A stretch of 64,000 bases of DNA from Mercurialis annua. Taxonomy: Eukaryota; Streptophyta; Magnoliopsida; Malpighiales; Euphorbiaceae. Position numbers and translations under genes: made by a program. Shown in pieces: positions 1 to 10,537 of this stretch. Below the pieces are notes generated by a model. That model was not told the origin of the DNA. It searched no databases and saw nothing but the letters and a program-made list of their open reading frames with translations. Every line of letters begins with the position of its first letter. The stretch's first letter is position 1. The stretch lies in the NCBI RefSeq assembly GCF_937616625.2, contig NC_065571.1, positions 2,916,501 through 2,980,500 of the forward strand, read 5' to 3'.

Positions 1-343
1 TCTGTTTTCAAACTCTTAGACCGCAGTAGAATTAGTTTATTTATTACATTTGATATTATACCTTGGGATTGTCGATATATTCGATTATTTATATTTGGCA
101 TGATTACTCTGGATTACGATATTATTATATATAAGGCATGCTGTAGAACATTTAAGATATTTAAGTTATTTATATTAGAACTGTAATATAAATTGCTAGA
201 CCTAGGTTGGAGTCTCGGTTGCCCCCGAGCAATTTCTGCAGGTTTAAATATTTATTTGATTTCCGCGAGGCTTGCTACGGGTTTTGGTACAACCATACCC
301 ATACCCTAGCGCCGGTCACGATTCATGAAATTGGGTCGTGACA
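1..343 (+). repeat. Left LTR, 3' part only
   Basis: This is the terminal 343 bp of the 5' LTR, ending in GTGACA. It appears identical to 7532-7874 at a constant offset of 7531. Identical LTR ends point to a recent insertion. The rest of this LTR lies left of the window. Confidence 0.92.
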
Positions 344-347
344 AACT

Positions 348-359
348 TGGTATCAGAGC
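348..359 (+). other. Primer binding site (initiator tRNA-Met type)
   Basis: TGGTATCAGAGC lies five bases after the LTR end. It is the standard plant LTR-retrotransposon primer binding site, complementary to the 3' end of initiator tRNA-Met. Confidence 0.9.
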
Positions 360-3300
360 TTTAGTTTCAAACCAAGGCCATTTTCATGCTATGTGTTTAC
401 TATGTTAAGTTATTATTGAGTCATAGGGACTACTGCGGAATTAGGTTCATGTCTTGTCTTTGAAACGTCATCTTTTGATTTTAAAACTTTCTGCCTACAC
501 CGATAGGATTGCGTCGTGTCAGTCGGCATTTATGCTTTGATTTGATGCTTTTATTTTATTTTATTGATGTTATTTTCACTTGGATGATTTTAAACTGCTT
601 TTGATTTCTCGGGAAATCTTGCAACGGTAATATTCTTTATGTCATACTTGGGTATGATGTTAATTGCCTTATCGTAATGATGTTTCTCTTCACTTGGGTG
701 ATATATGTTGGCTGTTATGCTTTAAGGATGTTGTGGACGATTAAATTATTTTGTGAGTACTTCTGGTTTTGGACGAGAGCCTTTATTTAAAAAAAAAAAA
801 AACGATATTTGTCAGGATTTGACACTGTTTTGAGTTTAAATGATTTTTGACCGAATTGTTTTTTTGTGAATTTCGTTGTTGGCCACGTTTGATTTTAAAC
901 TACCTTTTCATAACTAGTGTTTTGACGTAAAAAGTCAAATGGGTAGTCTGGACACGACACCCTAAAATATTATTTTCAGTATCTTGCAAAAAAAAAATTA
1001 TATTTGACTAAGGATGGAAAAGGGGTTTGTTCTTTGAAATAAAATGAAATTCTCGAAGTCTTAAAATTAAAATGTTACGTCTAACTTGGTGTTTTCAAAA
1101 TGATTGTTTTGAAAAAAAAAAAAATTTTGAAAGGTGTTACAGTTTTGGTAATTTTATATTACTTTTGTAATTTTTACCATATTTGGTTGTCAACACTTTG
1201 GTGTTGTTGGCCTTATGCTCGATTTACCAGTTTTGACTAAAACTTGTGTTTTTGATAAGGTTGTTAAAAAAAATATATAATTGTTTTCACTTGGGCGATG
1301 AGTCTGATGTTGTTATTGGGTGACGTTGAGCTTCTTATTTTGAAAATACTAAGATTTGTTTTGAAATGCGTTTTCCGGACTTGAGAATATTTGTATACTT
1401 TTACAATTGGTTATTAGGGGTTTGACTTGGGTCACCCAAATTGGGAGTTGAGTTTGGAAGTGGTAATCACTCGGCTAACTCGACGATTTTAATTTGAGGC
1501 GTTTGGGAACAATTATATCTGATGTTTTATAAAAGAGGTTTTCCAGAAAATGAATTTTAACACTGTGGGCCTCGACATAAACTTGAAACCTGTTTTGTAA
1601 ATACTATCTTTGGAAATTGGTTTTAATGCGTACTTTTGATCAATATCACAATTCGTTTTATTCTGAATTGACGTTTTGAAAATGTTATTACATGATTTAA
1701 TCATTGTTGGGCTATTTAAGTTACTGCCATGTCAGTGGGAATTCGTTGATCACATAAGATGTTCTATGCTCAATCCTTTGAAATTTATATTGGTTATATA
1801 TCTTAATGAGTAATTGTTTTACTGCAAAATGCTTAAATGTTTTTCGGATGTGTGAACAATTCTTGACCTATATTATTATGTCGTTATTTTTTTGTTCTCG
1901 TTAAGTTATGCCATGGTAGTTTTGTGCTCGTTCGTCTCATTGTGTGAAGTATCACGTGAGGACACTTCTCGCTAGTTTTTCTTTGGCTTAACTTGACATT
2001 GGTATCGATGTGCATTTCGAACCTTTGTTTTGACCCTGCGATTAGTTTAGATGTTCTAATTGGTTTAGCTGGATTGAATGTTTGGACTCTGGAAATCGAA
2101 GTTATTAATTTTGTCATCAAGAAATTTGAGGAGCGATTCTCAAGAGCTGTTTACAGATTCGAATTCCGAAATTGTCCTGGTCAGAGGAAGGCAGGTTGAG
2201 TTATATAACTCAGCCCCGGTGGAATAATTTTTCTCGTGAGTATTTTCCTCGTGCGTGATTTTTCGAGCGTTATGCGTTTTATGTTAGGCTCATTTATGAT
2301 AAATTGTATTGTCGAAGTTTCGGCTGTTAGCATTCTAATATTAGATATGGCATATTGTGAATCGGGGTTGATCAGTGTAGTAATACACTGGTGTTTTCTT
2401 TAGAGGGATCAGTGAAATACCAAACCTCATAATGGAGCTGTGAAGGCGGCCGTGTTGCTTTAATGCCTTTGGAAAATTTTCAATTCGATTTGAGGGGGTA
2501 TTCATTGTTAGGAAAATTTTAGTTTTGTTGTTGATTTTGGGTTATTTCGTTAATGATGATGCAAATTGGTGGACTAAAATAATAGAGATGGACAAATATG
2601 TCAAGATGGACGAGTGCACCTCTCATAGAGTGTAATGTCTAGAGAATGTTTCAAAGGAAAATTGATTTCAAATGTTAACTTGTTAAAGTAATTGAAATAT
2701 TTTTATCACGTAATTGTGCCCAGACATGTCATGAACATGCATTTGGAATGCCACGAATAGGATACTGCATTGAGCATTAAATATGATCACTAATTAAAAG
2801 AGAGATAAATAATACATGCATTTAGTACATTCATCACGGCATTAGATGATTAGGGTTGAATGCAACTCCTTGGAGATGAGAGCTGTCATCACCCTGGCGC
2901 ACAATTATGTAAAATAAATTTTATCAGTAAAACTTTTCAAGAAAAAAAATGTTTTGAAAAAAAAAAAAACTCGCGAGTTATATTGTGAAAATAGTGTTTA
3001 AAAAAAAGTTATTAAATTTCAAACGATTTTGAAATTTTTATTTGGTTGGAAACTAGACAAATACTCTATGATGACGGTGGTAATTTAAGAGGAATTGTAA
3101 TATAAGGATTTATTTTATATTGTTGGAGTATCCATTTTTTTTTAGGGAGAGCCATGGTTATAAGGTTATACTCGAGGTTTAGTTGTGGTAAGTGTGGAAA
3201 AATATCAATAGTAAGTTTGAAGTAAAGAATTGTGTCAGCTTAGAGTATTTAATTTGAGGATTTTAGTTTTAAGAAAATTGGTTATGCTCTACATGTTCAT

Positions 3301-4808
3301 TTACACTGAAAGATTAAAAAGAAATTTTACTTTTACAAATTCGATTTCTATTTAAAAAGTTTTGGTACTAGTATCGGAATATTTCGTAAACGAAGGGATT
3401 TTTATTTGCAAAAAAAAAAAAAAAAAAAAAATTAGTTTGAGAAAGAGGTGAAATTTTGTCAAGTTTGACTAAAAGTGGATTTAAATTTTTTTTTTTTTTT
3501 TTTCAAAAAATTTCTCAAAAAAAAAAAAAATTTCTAAGTGAACGCTTTTATAAAATCGTGAATTTTATAGTGAAAGTAAAGTTTTGTTATGATTTTGAAA
3601 TGAGACTGTTTTATTTTGTGGATGCGTTTACTAGAAGAATTTTCAACGAGTTAATTATTTTTAGTTGAAAATAAAATTAAACTGATAATATTAGTAATTT
3701 CAAATTAAAGACGGATTGTATTATTATATATTTTGTGGTTGTGAAAAGCATTTTTCTATAAAAATTTTGTTATGAGCAGAACCAATAAACCGATTGATTG
3801 CGATCTGATCTAATTGATCTTCTGCACGATTCGAGGTTATAATGATTGAAAAAAATTGTTGTGAGAGGTTTAAGTTTTATAGTTTTTAGAATTTGCTATG
3901 TTCTCTTACGTCTTGGTTCAAAGAAAAAATTGATGGTATTGTCGAACTGATCTTAGTTGGTGGAACCGAAACGATTTTAGCGGTGTTTAGTTTTCAGCCG
4001 TTAGATTGTGAGGGCATATATAACCAGAACGACATTTTGATTTGCTTGCGTTTTGGCTAGCGGGCGTTTTAAGTTTTTCATATGAGGTATTTGGTGTTGT
4101 GACCACTATAGGTGATACAGTGCGTAGGTGTTAATGAATGTAAGATTGTCTTCAGTTGAGAGTGTCTGTAGATTTTCGGTTTGTAGCATTGGAGTTTGGT
4201 TTAGTTAGATTACGATTTGAATTTGGGATTGTTCTTACACTTGTGGTATTGCTTTGGTAGTCTTTGAGACTTGAGCTTGTTTTTTTGAAATTTTTCCTCG
4301 TATAGTGTATTCATTATTCCCGAATGAAAAATAAATTTTTAATTCGTTCACGCGTGGTGTTTAGAGAGTCGTTTGAGGTACCAGATTGTTAAAAAAAAAT
4401 TCACGTATGCGTGTGGTGATCTTTCGATTTCTTTTAAATTAGTTTTAAATTTGAGGTCGTGTATCTTTAAGTTGGGGAGATGTAACACCCCATATATCTT
4501 TCCACGTGGTTTCATCTAAATTATGTTTCTTTTCGCTTTGACTCTTCTCAGTTTTCATTATGATAGAATTATCTTTTGGTGAGAGTTTTGTTCGAATCTT
4601 TTGAGATTGCGGTTTTTATTTTGTTTTCGTTGAGTTGTTACTCGGTCGTGAGTAATTTTGGGAATCAAAATTTTGATGCGTAATTGTTTTCTTTCGTTTC
4701 GTTGAGTATACGTTGCTCCGTATTGTGAGTTATGTGTGATTTTATACGTGCTATAATTGATTTTTATATTATTTTGGTGGTGATAAATTCGAGGACGAAT
4801 TTTTAATA

Positions 4809-4820
4809 AGTTGGGGAGAA
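4809..4820 (+). other. Polypurine tract
   Basis: AGTTGGGGAGAA immediately precedes the TG that opens the right LTR. This is the expected primer position for plus-strand DNA synthesis. Confidence 0.85.
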
Positions 4821-7800
4821 TGTAATGCCCCGTAAAAAAATTAAATTTATTTTTTATGAGTGTCCGATATTAAATTCGGATCGCTTATGGATTCGTGAGA
4901 CGATTCATGGTTTGAATAATTTTTGGTTGGATTGTGGTTCGATTCGTGGTTCGGTTCGAGATTGGATTTGGTTGTGGGTCTTTTTGGGTTGTGGTTCAAC
5001 CAAAGTGGTTGAACCACGTTCTTGCTTTTGCTATTTTTGGGCAGTAACGTACAACGTTACTCTACTTCTTTTTCTGGCCTATAAATATGTCTGTTGCGTA
5101 CCCATTTGTTCCCTTTTTATTTTCACATTAACCCTAGCCGACCTCTGGACATATTTTACACTCTGAACATTCTTTTCTTCATCTCTTCCATCGCTTTCGA
5201 ATCACGCGTCTTAGTGAGGTTGTGTTCTTCATCATTCTGCTTCCTTCCGGGGCTGCGGGGTATTGTGATCCGTTTTTCTTCGTTTGGTACGTTCATATAT
5301 CTTCTGTTTAACGTTGTAACGATTCGATGTTCTTGATCGATCTGTGGCTGCCAAATTTATTCATTATATTCTGATTGCCATTGATGATTATGAGCTGCTG
5401 TTTTATACCGATTATTGTGGTCATTAATTTGATTGTTATGGTGTTGCGTTGGATCTTTGTGTTCGACTCTTATTGTATCGTTTTTGCTCGATTATCCGCT
5501 ATTGAATCATTAAGATAAGGGGCTGTTTACATTTTTTATTTTTAGTTATTTTTCATGTGTTTATTAAGTTTTGGTTGTCAATATTATGGCTGTTATTGTT
5601 TTGGTTCTATGTTCTTGTTCTAGTTATTAATATATTATTTATAATCTTGGTTAGTCTTGTTTTGGTTACCACGGTTTGTTTGATAAAGAATCTTGAAATT
5701 TGTTATTATGATATTGAAGTTGCTGTGTTATTTTCTTATCAAATTCAAGTTAGGAAGATGATGCTTTGGGCGGGTAATTATGTTCAAATTGTTTGGGCTT
5801 TGGTCTCGTTAATGATATGGGTTTTTCACTAGCAGGTAAAAGTGGGTGTAATTTATTCAATTCATGTTTAATGATTGTGTTGGGTTAAATCCCTTTAAGG
5901 TCCCTTAAATTGATTTATTCTTTATAATTGGTTTGGTATATTTTGATTGGTTGATTCTTTTTGATTAATTTTAATTAACGATTAAAACTAAACTTTCGAA
6001 TGTCGTTTTGATTTCTAATTTAGTAATTAGTTAGTATTATTTTAAATAAAATAAGTTTATTGATTCGATTTTAATTGATTATTATTTATTAAGATGTCAT
6101 TTAATTAATCTTTTACATCGGATACTTACTTAGGTAATTATCGTTTTCGAGAATTATGGCTTGTTGCGCCATTTTGGCTAAAGTTACGTTTTAACTTTTA
6201 AAACGTCCTTTTTTTAACTTATTTTAGTTAAGTATTTTGGAGTAACTTGAGTTACTTGAAGTTAAAACTAATGAGTTCCGTTTTAAATGTTGATTATTAT
6301 TTTATCAAAGTTGTTTCTATAATTATAAACTATGATTTATAATTGAATATAAATATATTTATTTTATCAAAGTTATTTTTGGGGATTTTATTTAATTCGA
6401 AAGTTTGTCAAATTAATTATACTATTCCTAAGGCATAAAAATAATATTTGAATATTTAAAAATTAAATTAATAATTATTATTAATTATTAAATTGATATT
6501 TTTGGCTTAGAATGTCTTTGGAATTAAATTTATATTTTAGCTTTGGTTGTTATTTAATTAATTGAGATAATTGCCGGTAATATTTAATTACTTGAGTTTC
6601 AAGCTATTGAGTTCTATTTTGATATTAATTAATATTTTATTTAATATTAATTATAAACTGTGGTTTATAAACTCTGGAATATTAGTTGGGTCGGTTTGGA
6701 CTTGGGTCACCGACATGTGGGTTTAGCTTGGTAATTTTGAAAAACTCGGCTAACCCACTATTTGAGGAATTGATTTTATTTATCAATTAAATATTATTTT
6801 AATAATATTTTCGGATTGGATTTAAGGCGAACTCAATAGTCTTGAATTAATTCCGGCATTACATTTTATTTGAGAATTGTGTTTCTCTGTGATTTATCTG
6901 GTTATTTAATTGTGCTAGTCCTACGTGGTGTCTAGTGATCTTAGAGTTAGGGGTCGTACGGATATTAACCTATTTATTATTTTAGACCCGTCGACTGCTC
7001 GTGCTTCGGAGTCTACGCAAGGTTAGCTGTTTGCCAAGATCACGTGGATAAGCAAGCAGTGAGTTTGTAGTGCTATTTACCGCTTTATTAAGTACCGCAT
7101 TTTATTTTAGTATTATAAATGTTTTTGAACTGTTTTAAGCGATTATGGATCTGGATTGAAACGAGCTACTCGATAGGCTTGTATCGAGACTGTGTGCACC
7201 AGTATATACTCTGGGATCGGCAGACTATGGTCTTGCTTACGCTGGTAATTTGACGAGGATTTGTTCCCGTCCACTCTGGGTTTATTTTCCAGTATGCTAT
7301 GTCATACTTACGCTGGGATCATTTCAATACTGTTATTCCGTAATCATACTATATTAGTATAAACTGTTTTGATTTAAGGGTTTTAAACTTAATAAATGTA
7401 AATAGTATTGCGAACTCATCTCAGTATATCTGACCCCGTTGTTTTCCCAAATTTTCCAGGTTTATAATTTGAAAGCTGGTCCACTCCGATTCTTTTGATT
7501 CTTCGGAGGTTTTTATGTTATTAAACTAGTTTCTGTTTTCAAACTCTTAGACCGCAGTAGAATTAGTTTATTTATTACATTTGATATTATACCTTGGGAT
7601 TGTCGATATATTCGATTATTTATATTTGGCATGATTACTCTGGATTACGATATTATTATATATAAGGCATGCTGTAGAACATTTAAGATATTTAAGTTAT
7701 TTATATTAGAACTGTAATATAAATTGCTAGACCTAGGTTGGAGTCTCGGTTGCCCCCGAGCAATTTCTGCAGGTTTAAATATTTATTTGATTTCCGCGAG

Positions 7801-7874
7801 GCTTGCTACGGGTTTTGGTACAACCATACCCATACCCTAGCGCCGGTCACGATTCATGAAATTGGGTCGTGACA
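4821..7874 (+). repeat. Right LTR, complete, about 3,054 bp
   Basis: It begins TGTAATGCCCCG and ends GTCGTGACA, the TG...CA boundary expected of an LTR, directly after a polypurine tract. A perfect 11-bp inverted repeat (4991-5001 / 5007-5017) and a 7-bp one (5044-5050 / 5054-5060) lie just upstream of a TATA-like box. The unusual length and lack of coding frames match LARD-type elements. The open frames at 4825-5166, 5094-5336 and 5557-5832 are composition artefacts inside the LTR. Confidence 0.9.
5079..5089 (+). promoter_or_regulatory. TATA box of the LTR promoter
   Basis: CTATAAATATG sits about 260 bp into the LTR, after the GC-richer inverted repeats and before CT-rich sequence. This is where a U3/R boundary promoter is expected. 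Transcription probably starts about 30 bp downstream (inference). Confidence 0.6.
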
Positions 7875-8597
7875 ATTTTGGTTGGATTTATGTGATTCAT
7901 CACATGTTTTGGTTTATATAAGACGATGTCGTCATGTTAGCTTAACCCAATTTTTTGCTGACATGGTAGATAGGTGGATGGTTTATTGTTAAAAAAATCG
8001 ATTTCATTCATAAAATGGCTACAAAATATACTAAATATGCTAAAAGCCAATTATTAAAAATTTAAATATAACTGACAAAACGTGTAAAGATCATGATATT
8101 TTTTAATGATTAAACCTAATGATAATTATTTAGTTATCATTTCTTGTCTCTACATCCATCTTGGAACGCAATCTCTCATTTTGTTAGATATCAAAAACTT
8201 GAGTAATAATCAGGTCTCACTTCAAAAAGCATATGCCTGCTTTATGCAAATAAATATATAGGAAGATCAATACAAAGTCTATAAATATATAAAGATCATA
8301 TATTAAACAGATTAAGGACTCTAACAAATTAGAAAGATTGACTTGGCGTACCATGAATTTTCAGAATAAGATATGAGTTGGTGGAGGGTAAGTTCATGTA
8401 TCAAACGAGATAATATTAAATAAATTTATAAATTATATATATATTCTTTTAATTTAATTACGAACTTTAAAATGTGTCAAACATATACAGAAAGTAAGAG
8501 CATATTAAAACAACAAGATGGGTTATTAAAAAAAATATTTTTGTATAAAAAACGGTATTTTTATAAATATTTTTTAAAACCCGTATTTTTATAAAAA
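7875..8597. other. Intergenic, no gene seen
   Basis: AT-rich sequence between the LTR element and a MITE. No coding exon, RNA gene or clear repeat is recognised. Confidence 0.6.
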
Positions 8598-8910
8598 GAG
8601 TTAATGCCATAGAAATTCACCAACTTTACATGCACGTTGTCTCATTTCAATCACTCCGTTTAAAAATCGTCATTTTCATACACGAACTATCATTTTTTTC
8701 TCAAATTCATACACCGTTCAAAAATCCGGTAAATAATGATATGCCATAACAAACTGGAAAGTGATATGTCAACAATGTTTGCCGGATTTTTGAATGGTGT
8801 ATGAAATTGAGAAAAATTGGTAGTAATTGATGTATGACAATGGCGATTTTTAAACAGCGCGATTAAAATAAAAAACCATGTAAAATTGGTGAATTTTTAT
8901 GACATTACCT
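8598..8910. mobile_element. MITE, fold-back family 1, copy A
   Basis: The two halves are inverted copies: the left arm has ATTCACCAACTTTACATG, and the right arm ends with its near-complement followed by TTTTTATGACATTACC. The flanks carry a 9-bp direct repeat, TTATAAAAA, at 8589-8597 and 8911-8919. A sibling of almost the same length is at 54617-54927. There is no coding capacity. The 9-bp duplication suggests Mutator-type mobilisation. Confidence 0.78.
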
Positions 8911-10493
8911 TTATAAAAAAAAAGTAAGATATTATTTTTGTAAATATTTTTTATATTCCTAATATTTATGTAAACACCCCTTAAGAATTAGAGCGGTTAT
9001 CAGATGTAACAAGCTTCAAACTCTTTGAATTTATTGTTTTAGTTAATGAATGAATTCGCCTACCGGAGGTATGGAGTTTTGGACTCTTGGATCTCAAAAA
9101 GAAAAAAGCGACTCAACGAAATTTCATTATGGCAAGTGTTAAAAGGAAGTAGGAAACTTCCTCTAACGTAGAGCCTCCAAATAGAAAAGGCAAAATACCT
9201 TTTTATATTTATAATTTAATTTTTTTATTAAATATACTTTTTTTTAGGGTTATGTCAAATGCATTATTTGTAAAAAAAAATGCCACTTTTTACACCATTT
9301 TTTATAGTTTCCAATTGTACACTAATAATAAATATATTTACAAAAATATAATACTATATAAATAGAAGTTATATCTTATTTTAGATTAAACTTCTATATA
9401 AACTCTCTCTTCCCTTTCTTTTTCTCAAAATTTCCTTTCTTTTTCTTCTTTTTTTTGTTTATTTTCTTGTTCGTCTCTTCCAGTCGTTTTTCGTTTGTCT
9501 TTTCCGTACGTGCTTCCGTTCGTTTACTTCCGGTGGATTTTTCGTCTCTTCCGGTTGTTTTTCTGCTAGTTTCTTCTGTTCGCCCTTTTCTATTCGTCTA
9601 TTCCTTTCGCGCTAAGAATTTGTTATTTTTTAGGTTTTTTGTGATAATTTAAATATTTTATAAATAAATTATTATAGATCTATTTTTTTGGTTTATAAAA
9701 TTCTTGTATTGTTCATTTTTGTCTTATTTTTATTTATAGATTTCTTGTTTTATATTGATGCTACTGATTTTGTAAACAACGAATGATTTATGGTGTATTT
9801 ACAGTATTTTTATGGTGTATATACGTTATAGTATATTTCTGGTATATTAATAGTATATTTTTGGTGTTTTTCTATTTTATCCATGTTTTTTGATAATTTT
9901 CTGGTGTATCTATATATATTTTTCTAGTGTATTTGTAATGTTTTTATTCTATACACTATAAAAATACAAAAAATACACTAATGATACACTATAAAAACAC
10001 CATAATTACACTAAAAACACGACATATATATTAGCAAAAAACGATAAAAACAAAAATAAACACAGAGCATAAATCAGTAAACAAGTGAAGAAAATATTTT
10101 TAAAATTAATGTATTTTTGAAAATTAAAAAAATACGACTTGTAAATATTTTTGAAAACAATGTAAAATAGTAAATTATAATGTATTGTAGGAAATTTCCT
10201 CAAAAGTAATTTGAAAATAACCATTTCCAAACTGAAAATAAAGATGAACTGTGTGAATAATGATTAATGAAATTAAAAATTTATAAAAAGAAAATTTGAT
10301 ATTAGATATAATTTATGATTTGGATATATATGTTATATAAATTCGTAAAATTGGCTGTTCAAAATGTTCAAATTAGATTTTAGAAATATATATAATAAAA
10401 TAGTCAAAATTATGGATATTAAAAGTTATTTTTTCAGTAGAAAACTATAGTTAAAATCTGTGAATTTTATATTGAAATAGTAATATAAAGTGC
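8911..10493. other. Intergenic with orphan promoter-like segment and inverted-repeat-rich AT DNA
   Basis: TATATAAACTCTCTCTTCCC at about 9396-9415 looks like a TATA box followed by a pyrimidine patch, and a CT-rich leader follows. Only a low-complexity frame (9455-9652) lies downstream. From about 9780 to 10010 there are many near-copies of GTGTATTTTTATAGTGTAT in both orientations, which could fold back. No gene is supported. Confidence 0.5.
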
Positions 10494-10503
10494 CTATTTA
10501 AGG
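10494..10503 (+). promoter_or_regulatory. TATA-like box of amine oxidase gene 1
   Basis: CTATTTAAGG lies about 35-45 bp upstream of the ATG at 10538, implying a very short 5' leader. Position and sequence fit a plant TATA box, but the call is inferred. Confidence 0.45.
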
Positions 10504-10537
10504 GGAACATAGGATTAACAATTTTCTTCACATAGAC

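Larger units (their letters stand above)
344..4820 (+). other. Non-coding interior of the LTR element
   Basis: About 4.5 kb of AT-rich sequence with many A/T homopolymer runs (for example near 790, 2942, 3410 and 3487). No retroviral domain is visible in any frame. A segment near 1418-1490 (TTGACTTGGGTCACC and, further on, CTCGGCTAAC) resembles a stretch of the LTR near 6690-6760. A second polypurine-plus-LTR-start motif lies at 4471-4490. The short open frames here look like chance. Confidence 0.75.
1..7874 (+). mobile_element. Non-autonomous Ty3/gypsy-like LTR retrotransposon (LARD-like), truncated by the window start
   Basis: The first 343 bases recur, apparently without a mismatch, at 7532-7874, so they are the end of the left LTR and the right LTR is complete at 4821-7874. 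The left LTR is followed by a primer binding site and the right LTR is preceded by a polypurine tract, which fixes the plus orientation. The internal part (344-4820, about 4.5 kb) has no open frame above about 70 codons and no gag, protease, reverse transcriptase or integrase motif. LTRs of about 3 kb around a non-coding interior fit the large retrotransposon derivative (LARD) class, which depends on proteins from an autonomous relative. The sequence just before the polypurine tract resembles the 3' end of plant chromovirus-type Ty3/gypsy elements as I remember them, so the family assignment is inference. The target duplication cannot be tested because the left end is outside the window. Confidence 0.88.

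Noticed and set aside
4825..5832. Open frames of 80-113 codons at 4825-5166, 5094-5336 and 5557-5832
   Set aside because: They lie within the LTR of a retrotransposon, are Phe/Leu/Val-rich by composition, and match no domain.
9455..9652. 65-codon frame rich in Ser, Phe and Val
   Set aside because: Low-complexity TTC/GTT/CGT repeats; no family resemblance and no conserved pattern.
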